DNA of 64,000 bases, taken from positions 1-64,000 of the forward strand of contig JAAVZR010000027.1 of NCBI GenBank assembly GCA_022791755.1, read 5' to 3'. Positions 37,500 to 45,536 of the stretch are shown piece after piece; the stretch's first letter is position 1; each line of letters opens with the position of its first letter. This DNA comes from Lachnospiraceae bacterium. GTDB taxonomy: Bacteria > Bacillota > Clostridia > Lachnospirales > Lachnospiraceae. The notes below the pieces were generated by a model. It did no database searches and was not told where the DNA came from. It saw nothing but the letters and a program-made list of their open reading frames with translations. The position numbers and the translations under genes are program-made.

Positions 37500-37543
37500 A
37501 AGAACGTCATATTTCACTTTTTTAAGTGAAATATGACGTTCTT
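37500..37543. promoter_or_regulatory. 44-nt perfect palindromic hairpin
   Basis: The arms 37500-37519 and 37524-37543 are complementary over 20 of 20 positions with a 4-nt TTTT loop. No T-run follows on either strand. It sits between the regulator stop and the PTS promoter. It could be a factor-assisted terminator for the regulator gene, or an operator for it. Confidence 0.7.
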
Positions 37544-37569
37544 CATTCGTGGCAATGAGGGATGGTTAA

Positions 37570-37597
37570 TTGAAAACCAGGAGGAAATGGGTATAAT
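37570..37597 (+). promoter_or_regulatory. Promoter of the PTS operon
   Basis: TTGAAA at 37570-37575 and TATAAT at 37592-37597 with a 16-bp spacer, 59 bp before the IIA start. No convincing sigma-54 -24/-12 element was found. Confidence 0.65.
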
Positions 37598-37655
37598 AAA
37601 AACCGGAGTACCGCAAAGCGCGGCCCGGATGTCTTAAAAAGGGAAAGGAGGAGCT

Positions 37656-38066
37656 ATGCTAAAATTGTTTTTATCTTCCCACGGTACGCTGGCCAGCGGG
37701 ATGAAACGCTCGGTGGAGCTGCTGAGCGGGAAAAAAAATCAACTAACGGTTTTTGACGCCTATGTGGATGAAAAACGGCTGGAGGATGCACTGGATGATT
37801 TTTTTGCCTGCTGCAAAGAAGAGGATCAGAAGATGTTGTTGTCGGATCTGTACGGAGGAAGCGTAAATCAGAAAATGTCTCTGTACCTGGATCATCCGGA
37901 TACCTGTCTGGTCGCCGGTGTGAATCTGGCGCTGGTATTGGAGCTGTCGCTTCGGGAGAAAATAAGCGAAACGGAGATAGAAGGCCTGATTGAAGAAAGC
38001 CGGAGCATGCTGAGGATGGTGAGGATGTCGGAAGTGGAAGCGGGAAGTGACGAGGATTTCCTGTGA
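37656..38066 (+). CDS. PTS system, mannose/fructose/sorbose-family IIA component
   Basis: A cytosolic phosphocarrier of 136 residues that receives phosphate from HPr and passes it to IIB. The phospho-His is H9 in LFLSSHGTLASGM. DLYGGSVNQ near 69-77 is the conserved loop of the EIIA-man fold. A GGAGG site precedes the ATG. It is the first gene of a IIA-IIB-IIC-IID operon, all genes closely spaced. The sugar is not deducible from the sequence; the ChbG-like gene at the end suggests an acetylated amino sugar. Confidence 0.9.
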   Translation: MLKLFLSSHGTLASGMKRSVELLSGKKNQLTVFDAYVDEKRLEDALDDFFACCKEEDQKMLLSDLYGGSVNQKMSLYLDHPDTCLVAGVNLALVLELSLREKISETEIEGLIEESRSMLRMVRMSEVEAGSDEDFL

Positions 38067-38104
38067 AAGGAATTTTGTAAGGAAGGAAAGGAGAGGGAAA
38101 CAAT

Positions 38105-38608
38105 ATGATTAAGCTGCTGCGGTTGGATGACCGAATGATACATGGCCAAATCTCTACGAAGTGGTCCAGGGTTTTGTCGGTGGATCGAATTATCGTCATC
38201 AATGACGATGCGGCTGCGAATGAGCTGGTAAAAAGATCTCTGATGATGGCGGCGCCGGCTACCTGCAAGGTGGCTATCAAATCTGTCAGGGATTCCGTCG
38301 AGCTTTTGAAAAATCCCAAAGCAAAGGAACATGATATTCTGCTGATTGTGGCAAATCCTGCGGATCTGCTTACCGTGGTGAATCAGGTAGAGGGTATTCA
38401 GAAAGTAAACATCGGAAATTTCGGGCTGCTGGAAAAAAGCGGGAATGTAAAAAGAAAGCGGTATAACGAATATTTCTGGTATTCGGAGGATGAGGCGGAG
38501 ATTTACCGGCAGATCGTAGAAAAAGGCTTGGAATGTACAATTCAGGTGATCCCGGATGACGTACCCAGTCCGTTATCCAATATATTGAAAAAAGAAAAGG
38601 GGAGTTGA
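38105..38608 (+). CDS. PTS system, mannose/fructose/sorbose-family IIB component
   Basis: A 167-residue cytosolic phosphotransfer protein. The phospho-His is H13 in LLRLDDRMIHGQISTKW, the family's signature at the N-terminus, followed by the IIVINDDAAANELVKRSLMMAAP segment. Length is normal (about 160). The stop is immediately followed by the IIC start, implying coupled translation. Confidence 0.92.
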   Translation: MIKLLRLDDRMIHGQISTKWSRVLSVDRIIVINDDAAANELVKRSLMMAAPATCKVAIKSVRDSVELLKNPKAKEHDILLIVANPADLLTVVNQVEGIQKVNIGNFGLLEKSGNVKRKRYNEYFWYSEDEAEIYRQIVEKGLECTIQVIPDDVPSPLSNILKKEKGS

Positions 38609-39412
38609 ATGATGGCAGTGGTAGGATTAAAGCTCGGCTTATTGTATGCGTTTATTATGTGGTTTGACGGGAGGATTCTTTCCTGGTCCTGTCTTATGCG
38701 ACCTATTGTACTGGCGCCGCTGTCTGGCCTGGTTATGGGAGATATCGGGACAGGGATTTTAATGGGAGCGGCGCTGGAATCGGTCTACATGGGAATTTCC
38801 AGCATTGGCGGAGCGACGCCGGCCGATGCGCCGCTGGCCGCTATCATTACGACGGCGTTTGCCGTCCTGACCGATGCGGGAATGGAAACGGCCATAGCCT
38901 TGTCGATTCCCATTGGAACGGTTATGGCGTCTTTTAACAGCTTATGTCTGCCGATCTGGGCGGGGGTAGCTCCTGCGCTGACAAAAATGATCGTGAAAGG
39001 TGAGGTGAAAAAATTTGAAATTTCCGCTCATCTTTTGACTATCGCTGCAGTATTGGTACCAGGACTGGCCTGCGCAGCTGCGGTAGCCTTTGGTGTGGAA
39101 GGCTTGGAATCCCTTCTAGCCGTAATGCCCGGATGGGTTATGACGGGGCTGGGAGCTGCCGGCGGCATGATGATGGCCATTGGATTTGCGATTCTCACAT
39201 CCATGATTTGGTCCAAAGAAGTAGGGTATTTCTTTTTCTTTGGATATGTACTGGTAAGATACTTGGGGATGGACACACTGGCAATTGCTATTTTGGGGGC
39301 GATTGTTGCAGCTACGGTTTTCCTGTCCGAAAAGCGTACGATTGATCTGAACAATAAGTTGGAGAAAATGGCGGCAGGCGGTATGACGAAAGAGGAGGAG
39401 GAATTCTTTTAA
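38609..39412 (+). CDS. PTS system, mannose/fructose/sorbose-family IIC component
   Basis: Membrane sugar channel subunit of 267 residues with about seven hydrophobic helices. Family features are the N-terminal GLYLA-type helix (LKLGLLYAFIMWFDGRI), RPIVLAPLSGLVMGDIGTGILMGAALE near 28-56, and GGATPADAPLAAIITTAF near 66-83. Two adjacent ATGs (38609, 38612) could serve as start; a GGGGAG site precedes both. The last base overlaps the IID start codon. Confidence 0.9.
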   Translation: MMAVVGLKLGLLYAFIMWFDGRILSWSCLMRPIVLAPLSGLVMGDIGTGILMGAALESVYMGISSIGGATPADAPLAAIITTAFAVLTDAGMETAIALSIPIGTVMASFNSLCLPIWAGVAPALTKMIVKGEVKKFEISAHLLTIAAVLVPGLACAAAVAFGVEGLESLLAVMPGWVMTGLGAAGGMMMAIGFAILTSMIWSKEVGYFFFFGYVLVRYLGMDTLAIAILGAIVAATVFLSEKRTIDLNNKLEKMAAGGMTKEEEEFF

Positions 39413-40230
39413 TGGAAAAAAAAGTATTGACAAATGAAGAGAAAAAGTTATTGCGGAAAGTGCAGCTTCGCTCCCATATGTGTTTTCTTCAGGGAAATAT
39501 GCTGAATATGCAGGCCACCGGCGTGACCTATTCGCTGATTCCCGTCATTGAAGAAATCTATAAGGATGACCCTGAGGGCAAAAAAGAAGCCTACGCGCGT
39601 TCTCAGCAGTTTTTTAATACGCATGCCGTTCCTTTTTCCTTCCTTATGGGCTTAAACTGGGCAATGGAAAAGGAACATAACGAGAAAAACACCATCGACG
39701 GTAAGACCATAGAGAGTGTAAAGGCGGCCTTGATGGGACCGACGGCAGGTATGTTTGACAGCTTGTTTTTTAATTGCCTGCGGGTAATTGCCGGCGGCGT
39801 CGGAATCGGCTTATGCGCTCAGAGAAACCCCCTTGGAATCCTGCTGTTCATTTTGATTTATGGAGTTCCTCAGAGTGTATTAAAATTTATTTTTGTAAAA
39901 ATGGGCTATGTATATGGAACTTCTTTTATTGACACGGTATTTAATTCTGGGTTGATGAACGCATTTACAAAGGCGGCTTCTATTTTGGGAATCACTATGG
40001 TGGGAGCCATGACGGCGCAGATGGTAAATGTTCCTCTGAATATAGTGCTTACTATGGGCGAGACTTCCCTGAATATTGCGGACGTCATTAACTCGATTTT
40101 CCCCGGACTTTTGGGAGTGCTGCTCCTCTTTGGCTTTGCGGCCCTGATTAAAAAGGGCGTTCGTCCTACGATCTTAGTAGTATGCACGTTGGCGGCCGGT
40201 TTGATCGGAGCCTTGATTGGGATATTCTGA
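39412..40230 (+). CDS. PTS system, mannose/fructose/sorbose-family IID component
   Basis: Second membrane subunit (272 residues), found only in the mannose class of PTS. It begins with the family segment LRKVQLRSHMCFLQGNMLNMQATGV (about 14-38), includes FFNTHAVPFSFLMGLNWAMEKE near 63-84, and continues with the conserved LMGPTAGMFDSLFFNCLRVIAGGVG near 105. C-terminal hydrophobic helices follow. It overlaps IIC by one base. Confidence 0.92.
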   Translation: MEKKVLTNEEKKLLRKVQLRSHMCFLQGNMLNMQATGVTYSLIPVIEEIYKDDPEGKKEAYARSQQFFNTHAVPFSFLMGLNWAMEKEHNEKNTIDGKTIESVKAALMGPTAGMFDSLFFNCLRVIAGGVGIGLCAQRNPLGILLFILIYGVPQSVLKFIFVKMGYVYGTSFIDTVFNSGLMNAFTKAASILGITMVGAMTAQMVNVPLNIVLTMGETSLNIADVINSIFPGLLGVLLLFGFAALIKKGVRPTILVVCTLAAGLIGALIGIF

Positions 40231-40271
40231 TGGAGATTAAAGGAAAAAGAAGGAGGATTTGACTGAAAACG

Positions 40272-41072
40272 ATGAAGCTTTTAGTGCAGGCAGATGATTT
40301 TGGCTTTACAAAAGGAACGACCTACGGGACGGTGGAAGGCATCGATCATGGGATATTGACTTGCTCCGGGCTGTTTACCAATATGCCTACCAGTGAATTT
40401 GCCGCCGGATTTATTCGGGAAAGGCCGGATTTTTGCTTTGGTTTGGATTTTAACATTACCAATGGGCCGTGCGTTAGTAATCCTCGGAACGTTTCACACC
40501 TGGTAGATGAAACGAGCGAGTTTATACGTTCTGGTAATCGCATTCATGACCCTCGTTTTGCAAGCGAGGAGGGGCGGCGGGAAATGTTTCCTTATGACGA
40601 GGTGTACTGTGAGCTGGAAGCGCAGTATGAAAAATTCATCGAGCTGACCGGAAGGAGACCGAAATACATACAATCCCATTCCCTCTCCCATGAGAATTAT
40701 GTGGCTGCCATTCGCAACTTCACGGAGGAGAAAAAGCTTCCCTATGCCATGGATGTGCTGGAGAGGTATGGGTTTGAGTTCTATGTGGATTATCACGATA
40801 ATGAGGCGACCATGAAAAAGATTTTTGATCCTGTGGCTCAGATCAATCGCTCACCTTTGAAAATGCTGTTGGAGCGAAGAGAAAGCCTGGTCAAATGTGA
40901 TTATGTTTTCATCGGCGGTCACGCCGGTTATGTGGATGCTGAGCTGATGAAATGGAGTACCTGTTCCATTGAACGTTGCAAGGATCTGGAGCTGGTTCTT
41001 TCCGGTGAAGTCAGAAAATGGATTGAAGAAGAGGAAATCGAGCTGATTTCCTATGATGATTTGGAGCGGTAA
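40272..41072 (+). CDS. ChbG/YdjC-type carbohydrate deacetylase
   Basis: A 266-residue member of the YdjC/ChbG family, metal-dependent enzymes that remove the acetyl group from chitooligosaccharide phosphates and related sugars. The metal Asp pair is in VQADDFGFTKG (residues 4-14). The conserved GLDFNITNGPCVSN and HSLSHENYVAAI segments follow, and the C-terminal FIGGHAGYVDAEL carries another His. Probably acts on the sugar phosphate delivered by the PTS encoded upstream. The transposase remnant starts at its stop codon. Confidence 0.88.
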   Translation: MKLLVQADDFGFTKGTTYGTVEGIDHGILTCSGLFTNMPTSEFAAGFIRERPDFCFGLDFNITNGPCVSNPRNVSHLVDETSEFIRSGNRIHDPRFASEEGRREMFPYDEVYCELEAQYEKFIELTGRRPKYIQSHSLSHENYVAAIRNFTEEKKLPYAMDVLERYGFEFYVDYHDNEATMKKIFDPVAQINRSPLKMLLERRESLVKCDYVFIGGHAGYVDAELMKWSTCSIERCKDLELVLSGEVRKWIEEEEIELISYDDLER

Positions 41073-41365
41073 AAAAGGATGAAACATATCATGATGATCC
41101 GTTCAGGGCAGTAAATTTCAAAACAAATGAAAAGGGGCAGCTGCTCTGCCCAAATGGGAAAGCGTTTCATTTTGCCTATAGAAAACCGGTAAAGGGGAAC
41201 CAATATGGCCGTCAGGAAGAGTATTATACCTGTGAAGACTGCCGTGGATGCCCCTATGCTGAGAGGTGTGAAAAGACAGATAAAAACCGTACAATCCGGA
41301 TCAATGAACTAAGCGCCATGCATACAGAGGTGGTGGAAAATCTGGAAAGCATATATTTTCTGTAA
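41069..41365 (+). pseudogene. C-terminal remnant of an IS1182-like transposase
   Basis: An open frame of about 98 codons without its own start, running from the end of the deacetylase gene to TAA at 41363-41365. It encodes DDPFRAVNFKTNEKGQLLC, PNGKAFHF and the cysteine cluster YYTCEDCRGCPYAERCEK (C-x2-C-x2-C-x5-C), typical of the end of IS1182-family DDE transposases. The N-terminal catalytic part is missing. The right 22-bp repeat lies 40 bp downstream, as expected for the IS end. Confidence 0.75.
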
Positions 41366-41386
41366 TATGAAGAGGCCGTGAAGAAC

Positions 41387-41410
41387 GGAGTTTTTCAACT
41401 CCTATTTTTT
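41387..41410 (+). terminator. Terminator-like hairpin at the right end of the island
   Basis: The stem GGAGTT/AACTCC (41387-41392 with 41397-41402) is followed by TA and six T, and overlaps the right inverted repeat. Confidence 0.5.
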
Positions 41411-41426
41411 CACAGCCCCTTTTTCT
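41405..41426 (-). repeat. Right 22-bp terminal inverted repeat of the island
   Basis: Exact reverse complement of 35242-35263. Confidence 0.85.
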
Positions 41427-41491
41427 GTATTCTAAACAGCTGCAGACAGTAATGCTTCTACAGGAGTGAAACGAGACAAAAGCGGGAATAA

Positions 41492-41520
41492 TTGACATTG
41501 GCGGGGATCCGCTGTATAGT
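41492..41520 (+). promoter_or_regulatory. Promoter of the rubredoxin gene
   Basis: TTGACA at 41492-41497 and TATAGT at 41515-41520 with a 17-bp spacer. Confidence 0.8.
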
Positions 41521-41554
41521 ATACCTATCTCAACAAAGAAAGGAGTATAATATA

Positions 41555-41710
41555 ATGAAGTATGTATGCACAGTGTGTGGTTATGTGTACGATGAGGAGA
41601 CCGGCGATCCGGAGAACGGGGTGGCGGCTGGTACTAAATGGGAGGATGTCCCGGAGGATTACGTATGTCCTCTGTGCCAGATGGGCAAGGAAGTATTCGA
41701 GGCTGAATAA
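41555..41710 (+). CDS. Rubredoxin
   Basis: A 51-residue iron protein carrying single electrons, often in oxygen or peroxide detoxification in anaerobes. Two CxxC knuckles hold the iron: [11 protein letters not shown] (C5, C8) and [10 protein letters not shown] near 37-40. The conserved Gly/Pro/Trp/Phe positions between them ([20 protein letters not shown]) are normal. The start at 41555 was chosen from the AAAGGAG site and the family's N-terminus. It has its own promoter; no rubrerythrin or rubredoxin reductase gene is adjacent. Confidence 0.96.
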   Translation: MKYVCTVCGYVYDEETGDPENGVAAGTKWEDVPEDYVCPLCQMGKEVFEAE

Positions 41711-41781
41711 CCGGACGTAGTGTCTTAAGTTCAGACGAAGGAGTGCAGGTGCGAGGGGCCTGAGAACAAGGAGAGAGGATT

Positions 41782-42369
41782 ATGTATTGCAAAGTATGCG
41801 GCAAACAGCTTCCGGACGGGGCTGTACGGTGCGATGAATGTGGCAGCCTGGTGGATGGAGCCACAGGAGATTACAAGGAGGAAAAACGGGACAGCAGGGG
41901 TGGATCTTTCTCCGGCTTTGATACCGGCGACGGCTATTATCAGGATAACCGTAACCAGGACGGCAGCTATTCCAGCTACTATGACGGCGGATCGGAGCCG
42001 GTCTATGAGCGGCAGTCCGGCGCCAGAAAGGGATTTGCCATCACATCCATGGTACTGGGAATCATTGGTCTGGTGGGCACCTGCTGTTCCTTTTTTACCT
42101 ATGGAGGACTGAGCATTTTATTGGGACTTCTGGGGCTGGTCTTTGGTATCCTGGGCCTTAAGTCTCAGGGAAAGGGGATGGCCATCGCCGGAATCGTTAT
42201 GGCGGCCCTGAATCTGATTATCGGAATTTTGATTCTGATTTTGATGGTGATCAGTCTTCAGTCGCTTTCCGGGATGTCGCCGGAAGAGTACAGAGATTTC
42301 ATAGAGGAGCTGGAGAATATCTACGGTGCCCAGATGATCCGCTTAAAAGGAGCCTGGCGGCAGCCGTAA
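41782..42369 (+). CDS. Zinc-ribbon and DUF4190 membrane protein
   Basis: A 195-residue protein of unknown function. The N-terminal zinc ribbon reads MYCKVCGKQLPDGAVRCDECG (C3, C6, C17, C20). A Gly/Ser/Tyr/Asp-rich linker (about 35-75) follows, then a DUF4190-like region with two long hydrophobic stretches (about 88-125 and 133-157; GFAITSMVLGIIGL, GKGMAIAGIVMAALNLIIG). It ends in a short charged tail (EYRDFIEELENIYG). Probably a small inner-membrane protein; nothing around it indicates a pathway. Confidence 0.8.
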   Translation: MYCKVCGKQLPDGAVRCDECGSLVDGATGDYKEEKRDSRGGSFSGFDTGDGYYQDNRNQDGSYSSYYDGGSEPVYERQSGARKGFAITSMVLGIIGLVGTCCSFFTYGGLSILLGLLGLVFGILGLKSQGKGMAIAGIVMAALNLIIGILILILMVISLQSLSGMSPEEYRDFIEELENIYGAQMIRLKGAWRQP

Positions 42370-42475
42370 CGAAAAGGCTGTTTATTGGCGGCAGCCGTTC
42401 ACAGAAAATCCCTAATTTTTTATGGAAAGCCCCTTTCTTTTTTGCAGAAAACGTGGTATACCATTTACAGGAGGA

Positions 42476-42502
42476 TTAGCACTCGATAGCGATGGTGGCT
42501 AA
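42476..42502 (+). promoter_or_regulatory. CIRCE-like operator upstream of clpB
   Basis: The left half TTAGCACTC (42476-42484) matches the CIRCE consensus exactly, then 9 nt, then GGTGGCTAA (6 of 9 matches to GAGTGCTAA). The exact 9-9-9 spacing supports control by the heat-shock repressor HrcA. A weak promoter (TTGCAG near 42442) lies just upstream. Confidence 0.7.
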
Positions 42503-42571
42503 CAATGTGCGAAAAGTGTTTTTCCCCGGACCAGGTATACGAAAAGCATGAGGAAGGGAGGCTTTCTTATT

Positions 42572-45178
42572 ATGAATATCAGTAAATTTACGCAGAATTC
42601 GATTCAGGCGGTCCAGGATTGTGAGAAGCTGGCTTATCAGTACGGTAACCAGGAGATTGACGAGGAACATCTTCTGTATGCTCTGTGGGGGCTGGAGGAC
42701 AGCCTGATCCGCAAGCTCCTGATCCGCATGGGAGTGGACGAGGGAGCTTTTGAGGCAGGCCTGCAAGAGGCTCTTGACCGCCGGGTGAAGGTCTCCGGCG
42801 GCAATGTCTATATCAGCGGGGACCTGAATAAGGTTCTGCTGAATGCGGAGGACGAGGCGAAACGGATGGGAGACCAGTATGTTTCGGTGGAGCATCTGTT
42901 TCTGGCGATGGTAGCGGCTCCCAATCGGGCGGTGAAAGAGCTGTTCAGGCGGTACGGGATCGACAGGGAGACCTTCTTACAGGCACTGTCTTCAGTGCGC
43001 GGCAGCCAGCAGGTCACAAGCGATAATCCCGAGGCGACCTACGACACACTGAATAAATACGGTACGGATCTGGTGGAGAAGGCCAGGGATCAGAAGCTGG
43101 ATCCGGTGATCGGCCGCGACGCAGAGATCCGCAATGTGGTGCGGATCCTGTCGCGCAAATCCAAGAATAACCCGGTGCTCATCGGCGAGCCCGGCGTGGG
43201 TAAGACGGCTGTGGCGGAGGGTCTGGCCCAGCGTATCGTGAGAGGCGACGTGCCGCAGGGACTGAAGGATAAAAAGGTCTTTTCCCTGGATATGGGCGCT
43301 CTGGTGGCCGGGGCCAAATACCGGGGCGAGTTTGAGGAGCGTCTGAAGGCGGTGCTGGAGGAGGTGCGAAAGAGCGAGGGGCAGATCATTCTGTTTATTG
43401 ACGAGCTGCATCTGATCGTGGGAGCCGGTAAGACCGACGGGGCCATGGATGCCGGTAATATGCTCAAGCCCATGCTGGCCAGAGGAGAGCTGCACTGCAT
43501 CGGCGCCACCACCCTGGACGAGTACCGCAAGTATATCGAGAAGGATGCGGCTCTGGAACGTCGGTTCCAGCCGGTGCTGGTGGATGAGCCCACGGTGGAG
43601 GAGACGATTTCCATTCTGCGCGGTCTGAAGGAGCGCTATGAGGTATTTCACGGCGTAAAGATCACGGACAGCGCTTTAGTCAGCGCGGCCACCCTGTCGG
43701 GACGCTATATTACCGATCGCTTTCTGCCGGATAAGGCCATCGATCTGGTGGACGAGGCCTGTGCTCTGGTGAAGACAGAGCTGGATTCCATGCCGGCGGA
43801 GCTGGATGAGCTGTCCCGCAAGATCACGCAGCTGGAGATCGAGGAAGCCGCCCTGAAGAAGGAGACGGACCGTCTGAGTCATGACCGTCTGGATAACCTC
43901 CAGAGAGAACTGGCGGAGCTTAAGGATCAGTTTGGCAGCAGGAAGGCCCAGTGGGATAATGAAAAGAGCAGTGTGGAGCATCTGTCTCATCTGCGGGAGG
44001 AGATCGAGGAGGTGAACCGCCAGATCCAGGCGGCGACCCAGGCCTATGATCTGAATAAAGCGGCGGAGCTGCAATATGGCCGTCTGCCGGATCTGCAAAA
44101 GAAACTGGCGGCGGAAGAGGAGCGTGTCCGGGGACAGGATATGTCTTTGGTCCATGAGGCGGTCACCGACGAGGAGATCGAGAGGATCGTGTCCCGGTGG
44201 ACCGGGATTCCGGTGGCAAAGCTGACAGAGAGCGAGAGGAACAAGATTCTGCATCTGGAGGATGAACTTCACAAGCGGGTGGTGGGACAGGACGAAGGCG
44301 TTACCAAGGTGACCGAGGCCATCATCCGTTCCAATGCGGGGATCAAGGATCCCAATGCGCCGGTCGGTTCGTTTCTGTTTCTGGGCCCCACCGGCGTGGG
44401 AAAGACCGAGCTGGCCAAGACGCTGGCGGCCAGCCTGTTTGATGATGAGAGCAACATGGTCCGCATCGATATGAGCGAGTATATGGAGAAATACTCCGTA
44501 TCCCGCCTGATCGGAGCACCTCCGGGATACGTGGGTTACGACGAGGGCGGGCAGCTGACCGAGGCGGTGCGCCGCAAGCCCTACAGCGTGGTCCTCTTTG
44601 ACGAGATCGAGAAGGCGCACCCCGATGTATTCAATGTCCTTTTGCAGGTGCTGGACGATGGCCGCATCACTGACTCCCAGGGACGCACCGTGGATTTCAA
44701 AAACACGATTCTCATCATGACTTCCAATATCGGCTCTTCCTATCTGTTAGATGGGATCGGACCGGACGGCAGTATCCTGCCGGAAGCGGAGGAGGCTGTC
44801 ATGAGGGATCTGCGGGCCCATTTCCGTCCGGAATTTCTGAATCGCCTGGACGAGACCATTTTGTTTAAACCGCTGACAAAGGAAAATATCAGATCGATCA
44901 TAGATCTGATGGTAGGCAATATCAATACGCGCCTGGCCGGTAAGGAGCTCAAATTGCGGCTGACGGACGGGGCCAGGGCCTATATCGTGGAAAACGGATA
45001 CGATCCGGTGTATGGGGCCAGACCTTTAAACCGGTACCTGAAAAAGCATGTGGAGACGCTGGCGGCGCGGCTGATTCTGGGCGGGAATGTGGGCGCCGGA
45101 GATACGATCGTGATTGATGTGGCGCAGGATGGCCTGAGGGGAGAGATCGTACAGGAAGGCATTGCGCTCAGAGAGTGA
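42572..45178 (+). CDS. clpB: ATP-dependent disaggregase ClpB
   Basis: A hexameric chaperone that pulls proteins out of aggregates with DnaK. The 868-residue protein has the N-domain (about 1-145; [30 protein letters not shown]) and AAA1 with Walker A GEPGVGKT near 206. The long coiled-coil M-domain (about 400-520) distinguishes it from ClpC. AAA2 follows with Walker A GPTGVGKT near 606 and sensor-2 region [16 protein letters not shown]. The start at 42572 follows GAAGGGAGG. The CIRCE-like site upstream indicates heat-shock control. Confidence 0.95.
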   Translation: MNISKFTQNSIQAVQDCEKLAYQYGNQEIDEEHLLYALWGLEDSLIRKLLIRMGVDEGAFEAGLQEALDRRVKVSGGNVYISGDLNKVLLNAEDEAKRMGDQYVSVEHLFLAMVAAPNRAVKELFRRYGIDRETFLQALSSVRGSQQVTSDNPEATYDTLNKYGTDLVEKARDQKLDPVIGRDAEIRNVVRILSRKSKNNPVLIGEPGVGKTAVAEGLAQRIVRGDVPQGLKDKKVFSLDMGALVAGAKYRGEFEERLKAVLEEVRKSEGQIILFIDELHLIVGAGKTDGAMDAGNMLKPMLARGELHCIGATTLDEYRKYIEKDAALERRFQPVLVDEPTVEETISILRGLKERYEVFHGVKITDSALVSAATLSGRYITDRFLPDKAIDLVDEACALVKTELDSMPAELDELSRKITQLEIEEAALKKETDRLSHDRLDNLQRELAELKDQFGSRKAQWDNEKSSVEHLSHLREEIEEVNRQIQAATQAYDLNKAAELQYGRLPDLQKKLAAEEERVRGQDMSLVHEAVTDEEIERIVSRWTGIPVAKLTESERNKILHLEDELHKRVVGQDEGVTKVTEAIIRSNAGIKDPNAPVGSFLFLGPTGVGKTELAKTLAASLFDDESNMVRIDMSEYMEKYSVSRLIGAPPGYVGYDEGGQLTEAVRRKPYSVVLFDEIEKAHPDVFNVLLQVLDDGRITDSQGRTVDFKNTILIMTSNIGSSYLLDGIGPDGSILPEAEEAVMRDLRAHFRPEFLNRLDETILFKPLTKENIRSIIDLMVGNINTRLAGKELKLRLTDGARAYIVENGYDPVYGARPLNRYLKKHVETLAARLILGGNVGAGDTIVIDVAQDGLRGEIVQEGIALRE

Positions 45179-45268
45179 CCTGTGGCTTTTGCGCCGGATG
45201 ACAGACGGTCCTGCCTTTCATGCAGGGCCGCTGCCGGCAAAAGAAAGAGAGAAAGGGATAAAAGGATC

Positions 45269-45454
45269 ATGAGTACGGAGACTCTGCCGCAGGATGCGGC
45301 GATGCTTTTGAGCTTTATTAATTTGAAGCTACGGGATTATTACGACAATCTGGAGGAGCTCTGTGGCAGTATGGATGTGAACCGGGAGGAGCTGTGCCGC
45401 AAGCTGGCCGGGATCGACTATGAGTACGATCCTGCGGTGAATCAGTTTATTTAA
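45269..45454 (+). CDS. DUF4250 domain protein
   Basis: A 61-residue protein: LPQDAAMLLSFINLKLRDYYDNLEELC followed by MDVNREELCRKLAGIDYEYDPAVNQF. This matches the pattern of DUF4250, a short conserved protein of Clostridia and some Gram-negatives with no known function. It is probably helical and soluble. The start at 45269 fits the family N-terminus; the ribosome site is weak (AAAGGA). It ends just before the first LexA-like box of the next operon. Confidence 0.8.
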   Translation: MSTETLPQDAAMLLSFINLKLRDYYDNLEELCGSMDVNREELCRKLAGIDYEYDPAVNQFI

Positions 45455-45458
45455 AATA

Positions 45459-45472
45459 CAAACAAATGTTCG
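45459..45472. promoter_or_regulatory. LexA-like (SOS) box 1
   Basis: CAAACAAATGTTCG matches the Bacillus-type SOS box CGAACATATGTTCG at 12 of 14 positions. It lies just upstream of the -35 hexamer of the repair operon. Confidence 0.65.
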
Positions 45473-45480
45473 GAAAACTG

Positions 45481-45509
45481 TTGCAATCCATCCGCATCTG
45501 TGTTAAAAT
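45481..45509 (+). promoter_or_regulatory. Promoter of the radical SAM/DUF4130 operon
   Basis: TTGCAA at 45481-45486 and TAAAAT at 45504-45509 with a 17-bp spacer, framed by two LexA-like boxes. Confidence 0.75.
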
Positions 45510-45521
45510 GGGGGAAAGACC

Positions 45522-45535
45522 AGAACATATGTACG
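45522..45535. promoter_or_regulatory. LexA-like (SOS) box 2
   Basis: AGAACATATGTACG matches the Bacillus-type SOS box at 12 of 14 positions. It lies at about the transcription start, immediately before the first codon, where LexA would block transcription. Confidence 0.72.
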
Positions 45536-45536
45536 G

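Larger units (their letters stand above)
35242..41426 (+). mobile_element. Putative IS-bounded island carrying a mannose-family PTS operon
   Basis: A 6.2-kb segment bounded by perfect 22-bp inverted repeats. It starts at the 3' end of ssrA, a common integration site, and ends beside a truncated transposase. The cargo is a PRD regulator, PTS IIA-IIB-IIC-IID and a ChbG-type deacetylase. Codon use looks more AT-rich than in flanking genes. It could be a decayed composite transposon, or an IS that received the operon. No integrase is present, so it is probably immobile now. Confidence 0.6.

Noticed and set aside
37545-37655. Sigma-54 promoter for the PTS operon
   Set aside because: A TGGCA-like element is present but no matching -12 GC element; a sigma-A type pair fits better, and the regulator lacks a visible sigma-54 activator ATPase domain.
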